From Peptoniphilus sp. (lineage in GTDB: Bacteria > Bacillota > Clostridia > Tissierellales > Peptoniphilaceae), in the NCBI RefSeq assembly GCF_022767005.1, contig NZ_JALEOV010000004.1, positions 1 through 36,709 of the forward strand: 36,709 nt of DNA, in the 5' to 3' direction. How positions within the stretch are numbered: position 1 is the stretch's first letter; the number at the start of each line of letters is the position of its first letter. The notes beneath the pieces are model-generated. The model saw nothing but the letters and a program-made list of their open reading frames with translations. It ran no database searches and was not told where the DNA came from. This document shows, one piece after another, positions 1 to 7,219 of this stretch. The position numbers and the translations under genes were made by a program.

Positions 1-10
1 GGAGATATTT

Positions 11-763
11 ATGGAAAAAATAAAAATTTTTGGAGTTGAAATTTTTAATATTGATAATTTTGAGTGTGAAAATATTTTAAGGGATTTTTTGAAGGGAAAG
101 GGTCTTAAAAAAATTTACACGCCAAATACTGAAATCGTCATGGCGGCTAAAAGAGATGAAAATCTTAGACATTTAGTTAATTCAGGGGATTTAGTCTTAG
201 CTGATGGCATTGGTCTTATTTATGCATCAAAGATTAGGAAAAAACCATTAAAGGAAAGAGTTACGGGCTTTGACACTTCCATTAAGTTGCTGGAACTTGC
301 AGATGAAATGGGACTAAATTTATATTTTTTAGGTGGCAAGGAAGGCGTGGCAGAGGATGCTGCAAAGTCAGTCAACGAGAAGTATAAAAATGCTAATGTG
401 GCTGGATTTCACAATGGCTATTTCAATTCTAGGATAGATGGCGAAACATCTAGTGAAGAAAAGAAAATAATTGAAGAGATTAACAGCAAGGATATTGATA
501 TTGTATTCGTGGGGTTTGGCTTTCCTCGTCAAGAAAAGTGGATTGAGGAATTTAAAGATGATATTAAGGCAAAAGTTATTATTGGCAATGGCGGCGTCCT
601 TGATATTTTATCGGGAAGGGCAAATAGAGCTCCCAAGATTTTTATTAAGCTTGGATTAGAGTGGCTTTATAGACTTTTAAAAAACCCTTCGAGGATTAAA
701 AGACAAATTGATTTGCCAAAGTTTTTGTTCGCAGTTATGAGAGATAAAAATTCAGTTGAGTGA
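11..763 (+). CDS. WecG/TagA/CpsF-family glycosyltransferase
   Basis: Predicted to transfer N-acetylmannosamine (or a similar sugar) to an undecaprenyl-diphosphate-linked GlcNAc at the inner membrane face, the first committed step in making wall teichoic acid-type linkage units or related glycopolymers. The 250 aa length is normal for the family. Visible family features are the N-terminal TPNTE segment (Thr37) and LADGIGL with Asp65, the positions of the conserved Thr and catalytic Asp described for TagA, then FLGG around residue 107, VGFGFPRQEKW around 169-179 and GNGGVLD. A basic, aromatic tail from about residue 205 fits membrane association. The ATG follows GGAGAT at the very start of the window. 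The gene ends 11 bases before transketolase, so the two are probably co-transcribed. The family is clear; the exact sugar is not. Confidence 0.88.
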   Translation: MEKIKIFGVEIFNIDNFECENILRDFLKGKGLKKIYTPNTEIVMAAKRDENLRHLVNSGDLVLADGIGLIYASKIRKKPLKERVTGFDTSIKLLELADEMGLNLYFLGGKEGVAEDAAKSVNEKYKNANVAGFHNGYFNSRIDGETSSEEKKIIEEINSKDIDIVFVGFGFPRQEKWIEEFKDDIKAKVIIGNGGVLDILSGRANRAPKIFIKLGLEWLYRLLKNPSRIKRQIDLPKFLFAVMRDKNSVE

Positions 764-774
764 GGAGTGGAATT

Positions 775-2724
775 TTGAACATCGAAAATAAAGCAGTTAA
801 TACTATAAGAATGCTGTCAGTTGATCAAATTGAAAGTGCAAATTCAGGACACCCTGGTCTACCACTTGGTGCAGCACCAATGGCTTATGCACTTTTTAAA
901 AATCATTTAGTAAGAGATTCTAAGGATTTAGATTGGGAAAATAGAGATAGATTTATTTTGTCTGCGGGACATGGCTCTGCTCTTTTGTATTCACTTTTCT
1001 ATTTATTTGATTATGGTCTAAGCCTTGATGATTTAAAAAACTTTAGACAACTTGACTCAAAAACTCCAGGGCATCCAGAGTATGGGCACACTAAGGGTGT
1101 GGAAGCAACTACTGGTCCACTAGGTCAAGGTATTGCCATGGCAGTTGGTATGGCAATTGCAGAAGAAAAACTCGCAGCTATTTACAATAAGGATGATTTA
1201 AAACTAGTTGATCACTATACTTATGCCCTTGTAGGCGATGGATGTTTAATGGAGGGGATTTCCAACGAGGCATCATCTCTTGCGGGAACATTAAAATTAA
1301 GCAAATTAATTGTACTTTACGATTCAAATAAAATTTCTATTGAAGGGTCAACTGATTTGGCTTTCTCTGAAAATGTTCGTGAAAGATATAAGGCACTTGG
1401 ATGGGATACTTTCCTAGTTGAAGATGGAAATAATTTAGATGAAATTAATGAAAAAATTGAAGAAGCTAAAAAATCCAATAAACCAGCACTTATTGAAGTA
1501 AAGACAAAAATCGGATATGGTTCACCTAGAGAAGATTCTGCTAAGGCTCATGGCGAACCACTAGGAGCAGAAAATAGAAGGGAAACTAGAAAATTTTTTG
1601 GACTTCCTGATGAAGACTTTTGCGTTTTAGATGATGTAAAAGAGCATTTCCAAAAGATTGTTGAAGAAAATACAAGAAAAGCTTCTGAAAAGAAAAAAAT
1701 TGAAGAAGAATATGCGAAAAAGTATCCAAAAGAATATGAAGATTACAAAAATTCCTTTAAGTTTGAAAGGAAGGAACTTTTAGAGGATTCTTATTATGAT
1801 TCCTTTGAAAAGGACATGGCAACTCGTGCCGTCTCTGGAGAAGTCTTAAATAAAATTGCAAAGGAAAACATCCATATTTTTGGTGGATCTGCAGATTTAG
1901 GTCCATCAAACAAGACAATTTTAAAGGACGAAGAATATTTCACAGCAGAAAATAGAGCTGGAAGAAATTTAACTTTTGGTGTGCGAGAAAATGCCATGGG
2001 AGCAATTACTAATGGAATGTTATTGCACGGTGGACTTAGAACTTATGCAGCGACTTTTTTAGTTTTCAGCGATTACTTAAAACCAACGATTAGACTTGCC
2101 GCTCTTATGAATCTTCCTAATGTCTATATTTTTACTCACGACTCCATAGGAGTAGGAGAAGATGGCCCTACTCATGAACCAATTGAACATTTAGCAATGT
2201 TAAGGTCAATTCCAGGAGTAGTTGTTTTAAGACCAGCTGATGGAAGAGAAACGGCAGCAGCACTTAACCTCGCTTTTAACTCTAAGAACACACCTTTTGT
2301 ACTTGCACTTTCAAGACAAAATTTGCCACAACTTGAAAACTCCTCAAGAGACATCAAGAAGGGTGCTTATATAATAAAAAAGGAAGAAGGCGAACTTGAA
2401 AAAATTGTAATTGCAACAGGTTCTGAAGTTTCTCTTGCACTGGATGCAACAGATGGACTAAAGGGCGTTCGTGTAGTTTCAATGCCTTCTATGGAAATTT
2501 TTGACGGACAAAGTTCTGAATATAAAGAAGAAATTCTTCCTTCAAGTATTACTAAGAGAATTTCAATTGAAGCACTTTCATCCTTTGGATGGCACAAGTA
2601 CATTGGAATGAAGGGCATGGCAATTTCTATTGATACCTTTGGCGCAAGTGGAAAAGGTTCTGAAGTCTTTGAGAGATTTGGATTTACAAAAGAAAATATT
2701 AGACGAAAGATAGAAGAATTTTAA
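775..2724 (+). CDS. tkt: transketolase
   Basis: Thiamine-diphosphate enzyme of the non-oxidative pentose phosphate pathway that moves two-carbon ketol units between sugar phosphates in the cytosol. I start it at TTG 775 because GAGGAG at 762-767 lies 7 bases upstream; an upstream GTG at 760 overlaps the previous gene and has no good ribosome site. That gives 649 aa, about the usual full length with all three domains in one chain. Visible landmarks are SANSGHPG (His26), GHTKGVEATTGPLGQG, the ThDP/Mg motif GDGCLMEG followed by YDSNKISIEG, the pyrimidine-domain FGVRENAMG with the catalytic Glu, and THDSIGVGEDGPTHEP. The C-terminal third domain is complete. A hairpin terminator follows directly. 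Confidence 0.95.
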   Translation: MNIENKAVNTIRMLSVDQIESANSGHPGLPLGAAPMAYALFKNHLVRDSKDLDWENRDRFILSAGHGSALLYSLFYLFDYGLSLDDLKNFRQLDSKTPGHPEYGHTKGVEATTGPLGQGIAMAVGMAIAEEKLAAIYNKDDLKLVDHYTYALVGDGCLMEGISNEASSLAGTLKLSKLIVLYDSNKISIEGSTDLAFSENVRERYKALGWDTFLVEDGNNLDEINEKIEEAKKSNKPALIEVKTKIGYGSPREDSAKAHGEPLGAENRRETRKFFGLPDEDFCVLDDVKEHFQKIVEENTRKASEKKKIEEEYAKKYPKEYEDYKNSFKFERKELLEDSYYDSFEKDMATRAVSGEVLNKIAKENIHIFGGSADLGPSNKTILKDEEYFTAENRAGRNLTFGVRENAMGAITNGMLLHGGLRTYAATFLVFSDYLKPTIRLAALMNLPNVYIFTHDSIGVGEDGPTHEPIEHLAMLRSIPGVVVLRPADGRETAAALNLAFNSKNTPFVLALSRQNLPQLENSSRDIKKGAYIIKKEEGELEKIVIATGSEVSLALDATDGLKGVRVVSMPSMEIFDGQSSEYKEEILPSSITKRISIEALSSFGWHKYIGMKGMAISIDTFGASGKGSEVFERFGFTKENIRRKIEEF

Positions 2725-2737
2725 AAATAAATTATTG

Positions 2738-2761
2738 AAAAGGAGGGGGACCTCCTTTTTT
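2738..2761 (+). terminator. rho-independent terminator after transketolase
   Basis: A 9-bp stem AAAAGGAGG/CCTCCTTTT with a GGGA loop runs into a T tract. It closes the glycosyltransferase-transketolase unit. Confidence 0.85.
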
Positions 2762-2777
2762 ACATTGAGAGGTAATG

Positions 2778-3680
2778 ATGAATTTAATTAAAGAAAAAAA
2801 GTGGGCAATAATTCTTTCACTTTTTGTGATGTTTCTTTGGGGTTCTGCAATTCCACTAATAAAGTTGACATATCTTCATGCAAATATTTTACCTGACGAT
2901 CCCGGCGGAAAAATTTTAATAGCGGGCATAAGATTTTTTATGGCTGGTCTTTTAACTTATGTATATTTTTTTATTTTTAACAAAGAAAAAGTTGAAAAAG
3001 ATAAAATAAATTTTAAATTTATAATAATTTTATCTTCCATACAGACTACGTTTCAGTACATGTTTTACTACATTGGTCTTTCAAACACATTAGGCTCACT
3101 TGCAGCAGTTATACAAGCATCTAATGCCTTTATACTTGTAGCAATTTCCATTATTTTTATTAGTGATGAAAAATTTACAAAGCGAAAAGGGCTGGCTTTA
3201 ATAATAGGTTCAATTGGCATACTTATTACAAATGCAAAGGGTGTAGAAGGATTTCACTTTAAATTTACTGGCGAAGGATTTGTTTTTATTGCAACAACTT
3301 TGAACGCATTAGCCGCAGTTTTAATAAGAAAATACGGGAGAAAGCAAAATCCCTTTATTTTAACTGGCACACAGTTTTTACTTGGAGCAACTCCCCTTAT
3401 AGTGATTGGAGCACTAACACATAAATCAAATGTAAACTTTGACTTTACACTTTTTTTACTTTTATCTTATGGAGCCTTTATATCGGCAACTGGCTTTACA
3501 ATTTGGACAAGTATTCTACAAGTGCATAGTTCAAGTGAGTTTGGCATTTATAAATTATTTATTCCAGTTTTCGGAACAATTTTATCGGTAATGTTTCTAG
3601 GAGAAAAACTCACAATAAATATTGTTCTAGGGCTTATATTTGTATTTTTAGGAGCATTAGTCCTAAATAAAAAAATCTAA
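2778..3680 (+). CDS. EamA/DMT-family permease
   Basis: Integral membrane transporter of the drug/metabolite superfamily; substrate unknown (members export amino acids, nucleosides or drugs). The roughly 300 aa chain has about ten hydrophobic segments in two repeated halves. The first half opens with MFLWGSAIPLIKL, the usual WG(S/T)xxP motif of EamA repeat 1. The second starts near residue 155 (FTGEGFVFIATTLNALAAVLIRK), and the end is GLIFVFLGALVLNKK. Two ATGs are in frame at 2775 and 2778; the second is better spaced from GAGAGGT at 2767-2773. It stands alone between two terminators. A second EamA gene (26895-27800) is only distantly similar. Confidence 0.85.
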   Translation: MNLIKEKKWAIILSLFVMFLWGSAIPLIKLTYLHANILPDDPGGKILIAGIRFFMAGLLTYVYFFIFNKEKVEKDKINFKFIIILSSIQTTFQYMFYYIGLSNTLGSLAAVIQASNAFILVAISIIFISDEKFTKRKGLALIIGSIGILITNAKGVEGFHFKFTGEGFVFIATTLNALAAVLIRKYGRKQNPFILTGTQFLLGATPLIVIGALTHKSNVNFDFTLFLLLSYGAFISATGFTIWTSILQVHSSSEFGIYKLFIPVFGTILSVMFLGEKLTINIVLGLIFVFLGALVLNKKI

Positions 3681-3691
3681 AATAGGAGAAG

Positions 3692-3718
3692 AAAAGAGGT
3701 GCAAAGCCTCTCTTTTTT
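3692..3718 (+). terminator. rho-independent terminator after EamA permease
   Basis: A hairpin of AAAAGAGGT with GCCTCT (one G-T pair) and a short loop is followed by a T run. Confidence 0.7.
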
Positions 3719-3730
3719 AATTGCAAAAAA

Positions 3731-3760
3731 ATGCAAAAATAAAGTTATAAATGGTATAAT
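3731..3760 (+). promoter_or_regulatory. likely promoter of the DUF5711-mscS-ilvA operon
   Basis: A perfect -10 box TATAAT at 3755-3760 sits 19 bases before the TTG start. The -35 is weak (ATGCAA at 3731-3736, 18-base spacing). It lies between a terminator and the first gene of a tightly packed operon. Confidence 0.5.
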
Positions 3761-3778
3761 GAAATCAGGAGTGGTATT

Positions 3779-4858
3779 TTGAAATTAAAGAAAAATCACA
3801 CAATAATTTTAATTTTATTAATATTTTTTTTAGGATTTGTATATTTTAATCATAAAAATTTTTCAAAGGAAAGAACCATAGTAAGACTTAAAGGTGTGAG
3901 TGTTAATGAACCAATAGAGGATTTTAGCATTACATCAAAGTCGGTTTTTTTGTGGGCAGACCCAGTTTTATACATCACAGATAGAGATGGAAATATTATA
4001 AAAAAAATTCAGAGAGAAGACGAAAATATTAAAGCTTTTTTTGCAAATAATTATGCTTTTTTATACGAAGAAGATCTTGGCAAGGTTCAAATGTACTCTG
4101 AAACAGGGGAACTTCTTTCTACAATTGATGTAAAGGGCGAAGTTTTTAATATTTCCTACGAAAATGCAAATATTATTTTTCACATAATTGATGAAAAAAA
4201 TGAAATTTTATACTTAATGGGAAATGATTCTACATTAACAGAAATTTATAGAACTGGAAATCAAATTTTAACTCACGATGTTTTAGATCCAAAGAATTTA
4301 TCTATTGCAGAGATAAAAAATGATGCCAGTGGATATAGTTCCTTACTTTATTCTCTTCACAAGGGAAATAAAAAAAGTGTAGTGTTAAACCACGAGATAG
4401 TGTTTTTTGTTAAAAAGGACAAGAGATCTGTCCTTGCTCTTACTGACAAGTCAATGTACAGATTTATGGATGCAGGTAAAAAATATGAGGAAAAAATTCC
4501 AAATATTTCTGACGTATTAGTTGAGGGAAGAGACACATATCTTCTTCACTCAGGTATTATTACAAAGTACGATTATGCACTAAAGCCTGGAGACAAGAAA
4601 ATAATAGCGGCAAATGTCAACAAAATGGAAAATGTATCCGGTTCAATATATGTTTATGGTCCCAGTGATGTCGGTGGAGAAATAGGAAATCGCGGTGAAT
4701 TTTACACTAGACTGGGATATTCTCTCGATAAAATAAAAATAAATGGGCTTTTAATAGGTGCGCTTCGAAATGGCGAGTTAAATTTATATTCCGTTGTAAA
4801 TTCAAATTCAGTGAGAGACGATGAGAATAAAATAGAAACTACTTATAAAGAGGTGTAG
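3779..4858 (+). CDS. membrane-anchored extracytoplasmic protein, DUF5711-like
   Basis: A 359 aa protein with one N-terminal membrane helix (about residues 8-24, ILILLIFFLGFVYF) and a long extracytoplasmic part. That part has repeated short beta-strand units with turns such as DRDGNI, SETGEL and MYSETG, which suggests a beta-propeller-like fold. Size and architecture resemble the DUF5711 family of Firmicutes, but I assign this from memory of the pattern, not a search. The TTG start is chosen because AGGAG at 3767-3771 is well spaced. It ends one base before mscS, so it is almost certainly co-transcribed with the channel and threonine ammonia-lyase. Function unknown; a surface or envelope-sensing role linked to MscS is only a guess from position. 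Confidence 0.6.
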   Translation: MKLKKNHTIILILLIFFLGFVYFNHKNFSKERTIVRLKGVSVNEPIEDFSITSKSVFLWADPVLYITDRDGNIIKKIQREDENIKAFFANNYAFLYEEDLGKVQMYSETGELLSTIDVKGEVFNISYENANIIFHIIDEKNEILYLMGNDSTLTEIYRTGNQILTHDVLDPKNLSIAEIKNDASGYSSLLYSLHKGNKKSVVLNHEIVFFVKKDKRSVLALTDKSMYRFMDAGKKYEEKIPNISDVLVEGRDTYLLHSGIITKYDYALKPGDKKIIAANVNKMENVSGSIYVYGPSDVGGEIGNRGEFYTRLGYSLDKIKINGLLIGALRNGELNLYSVVNSNSVRDDENKIETTYKEV

Positions 4859-4859
4859 A

Positions 4860-5738
4860 GTGAATTTAGATAAGAATACAAATACTGTTGCAAACGAAGC
4901 TGATGCAGCACTTCAGTCTACCTTTGCAGGATTAGGGTCGTGGCAAAGACTTGCAGTTGTCGCTGCAATAATAATTGGAATTTTTATTATTTTACAAATT
5001 ATCAATAGATTTATAAACAGACAATTAAATTCAGATAAAATAAAGGAAAAGGGATCCTATAATAGAATTGTTACAATTACAAAATTATTTGAAAGAATAA
5101 TAAAAATAGCCTTAATTTTTATTGGAGTTACAATAATTATGAGCGTTTTTGGAATTTCCATAGCGCCTATACTTGCAACTTTAGGTGTGTTTTCCTTGGC
5201 AATAGGCGTTGGCGCACAAAATTTAGTTAAGGACATTATCAACGGTTTTTTTATTATATTTGAAGATCAATATTCTGTTGGCGATTTAGTTGAGATAGAG
5301 GGTATTGAAGGTATTGTTGAAGATGTAGGTCTTAGAGTAACTAAGGTTCGAGACTTTGGAAAAATTCTTCACATAATTCCAAATAGCAACATTTCTATTG
5401 TGTCAAATAAGGAAAGGGCAAATGTTAGGACGAGAATTGACTTTTACGTTGATAATTCTTGCGACCCAAATTTTGTATCTGAAAAAATAAAAAAGGCGAT
5501 AGAAAAATATGAAGATGACACTAGAATAGCAATGGGCCCAAACCTTTGGGGAGTTACTGAAAATGCTAAGGATTCATACAAGATGACTCTTGTTTATTAT
5601 ACAAAGCAGGGAGAACAATATGAGCTTGAATATGCAATTAGGGCAGAAATTTTAAAAACTATGCAAAGAGAAAATATTAAAATGCCAATTGTTAGAAATA
5701 AACTGATACAAAAGGAGGATAGTGATGCTTTATTATAA
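4860..5738 (+). CDS. mscS: MscS-family mechanosensitive channel
   Basis: Small-conductance mechanosensitive channel that opens on membrane tension during osmotic down-shock and releases small solutes. The 292 aa chain has three hydrophobic segments (about 30-50, 70-95 and 100-125). The pore-lining TM3 signature is clear: LGVFSLAIGVGAQNLVKDI followed by NGFFIIFEDQYSVGDLVEI, the start of the beta domain. The C-terminal alpha/beta domain is present. It starts at GTG 4860 with AGAGGTG just upstream, right after the DUF5711-like gene, and its end overlaps the DUF951 gene by 14 bases, which suggests translational coupling. Confidence 0.92.
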   Translation: MNLDKNTNTVANEADAALQSTFAGLGSWQRLAVVAAIIIGIFIILQIINRFINRQLNSDKIKEKGSYNRIVTITKLFERIIKIALIFIGVTIIMSVFGISIAPILATLGVFSLAIGVGAQNLVKDIINGFFIIFEDQYSVGDLVEIEGIEGIVEDVGLRVTKVRDFGKILHIIPNSNISIVSNKERANVRTRIDFYVDNSCDPNFVSEKIKKAIEKYEDDTRIAMGPNLWGVTENAKDSYKMTLVYYTKQGEQYELEYAIRAEILKTMQRENIKMPIVRNKLIQKEDSDALL

Positions 5739-5949
5739 TTTGGGAGATATTGTAACATTAAAAAAAGGACATCCTTGTGGTGAAAATAAATGGGAGATTG
5801 TAAGAAAGGGCGCCGACATAAAATTAAAGTGCCTTGGCTGCGAAAGGCTCATTTGGATGAGTCGTATGGATTTTGAAAAAAGGGTTAGAAAAATTTTAGA
5901 AGATGATAAATTTGTAAGTATAATCCATCACAAGAAAGAAGGAGAATAG
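5725..5949 (+). CDS. DUF951 small cysteine-containing protein
   Basis: A 74 aa protein of the widespread Firmicutes family DUF951. Conserved features are the opening YNLGDIVTLKKGHPCG, NKWEIVRKGADIK and CLGCERLIWMSR. His16/Cys18 and the Cys36-x2-Cys39 pair could form a small metal (zinc) site, which is inference. ATG 5725 is preferred to the overlapping GTG 5722 because AAAGGAGG at 5711-5718 is 6 bases away. It overlaps the mscS end and is followed one base later by threonine ammonia-lyase. DUF951 next to mscS recurs in clostridial genomes as I remember it. The biochemical role is unknown. Confidence 0.85.
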   Translation: MLYYNLGDIVTLKKGHPCGENKWEIVRKGADIKLKCLGCERLIWMSRMDFEKRVRKILEDDKFVSIIHHKKEGE

Positions 5950-5950
5950 T

Positions 5951-7159
5951 ATGGATGTAAAAGAAATTTATGATGCTAAAGAAAGATTAAAGGGTCACAT
6001 TAAAGAAACACCAGTAGTTTATGCACCTAATTTAGGTGAAGATGTATATTTAAAAGTTGAAGTTTTGCAAGACACAGGTTCCTTTAAATTAAGAGGAGCT
6101 TATAACAAAATTGCGACGCTTACTGATGAAGAAGCAGAAAAAGGCGTTGTAGCTTGTTCTGCAGGTAATCACGCACAAGGAGTGGCAAAATCTGCAACTG
6201 AAAGAGGAATAAAATCAATTATCTGTATGCCTTATCACGCACCACTTTCAAAAGTTCAAGCTACAAAAAATTATGGAGCAGAAGTTGAACTTGTTAAGGA
6301 TTCTTTTGATGACGCAGCAGCGTATGCAGCAAAACTTTCAAAAGAAGAAGGATTGACTTTCATTGCTCCCTTTGATGATGAAAAAGTTATTGCAGGTCAA
6401 GGAACAATAGGACTAGAAATTTTAGAAAAAATCCCTGATGTAGACATAATAGTTGTACCAATTGGAGGCGGCGGACTTATTTCTGGAGTTGCACTTGCAG
6501 CAAAAAGCATTAATCCTAATGTAAAAATAATTGGAGTACAAACTAAAGTATCTCCAAGTATGTACGAATCAATTAAAGAAGGTAAAATTTTAACTGTAAA
6601 GGGAGGATCAACTATTGCGGATGGAATTGCAGTAAAAACTCCAGGAAAAATAACTTATGACATAGTAAAAGAATATGTAGATGAAATAGTTTTAGTAACT
6701 GAAGGAGAAATTTCATCAGCAATACTTACACTTCTAGAAAAAAACAAAATTATAACAGAAGGAGCAGCTGCATCAACGGTGGCAGCTTTAATGTATAAGA
6801 AATTTAGCCACAAAGGCAAAAAAGTTTGTTGCATACTTTCTGGTGGAAACATTGATGTAACAAGAGTTTCAAAAGTTATTGAAAAGGGTCTTTACAAGAC
6901 TAACAGAAGGATGGAACTTAAGGTTAAACTTAAGGATCAACCTGGCGAAATGACACGCATTACAAAATTATTAGAAAAAGAAGGAGCAAACATAGTAAAA
7001 ATTGCTCAAGACATTGACGTAGTTGGGGACACAATTGATTCAATGATAGTAAGCGTAGTAGTTGACACGAAGGACAAGAGTCATCAAGAACAAATAATAA
7101 CAGAACTTAACCAAAACTTCTATGTATTTAAAGCTAATTACAACGATACACAGTTTTAA
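5951..7159 (+). CDS. ilvA: threonine ammonia-lyase with C-terminal ACT domain
   Basis: PLP enzyme that converts L-threonine to 2-oxobutyrate and ammonia, feeding isoleucine synthesis or threonine fermentation. The 402 aa length matches the medium form (catalytic domain plus one ACT-like domain). PLP lysine is Lys46 in TGSFKLRGAYNK, with ACSAGNHAQG as the substrate/phosphate loop and the Gly-rich VPIGGGGLISG near residue 171. The C-terminal ACT segment begins near 325 (LKVKLKDQPGEMTRI) and could bind an effector. The ATG has a good AAAGGAG site. It is the last gene of the operon with mscS and DUF951, with a strong terminator behind. Whether it is biosynthetic (IlvA) or catabolic (TdcB) cannot be decided; no ilv genes are nearby. 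Confidence 0.9.
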   Translation: MDVKEIYDAKERLKGHIKETPVVYAPNLGEDVYLKVEVLQDTGSFKLRGAYNKIATLTDEEAEKGVVACSAGNHAQGVAKSATERGIKSIICMPYHAPLSKVQATKNYGAEVELVKDSFDDAAAYAAKLSKEEGLTFIAPFDDEKVIAGQGTIGLEILEKIPDVDIIVVPIGGGGLISGVALAAKSINPNVKIIGVQTKVSPSMYESIKEGKILTVKGGSTIADGIAVKTPGKITYDIVKEYVDEIVLVTEGEISSAILTLLEKNKIITEGAAASTVAALMYKKFSHKGKKVCCILSGGNIDVTRVSKVIEKGLYKTNRRMELKVKLKDQPGEMTRITKLLEKEGANIVKIAQDIDVVGDTIDSMIVSVVVDTKDKSHQEQIITELNQNFYVFKANYNDTQF

Positions 7160-7163
7160 CAAG

Positions 7164-7187
7164 AAAGAGGGTTCGCCCTCTTTTTTT
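7164..7187 (+). terminator. rho-independent terminator after ilvA
   Basis: An 8-bp stem AAAGAGGG/CCCTCTTT with a stable TTCG tetraloop is followed by T7. Confidence 0.92.
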
Positions 7188-7219
7188 GCTAAAATTAACA
7201 TTGAGCTTGAGGAGGGAAA

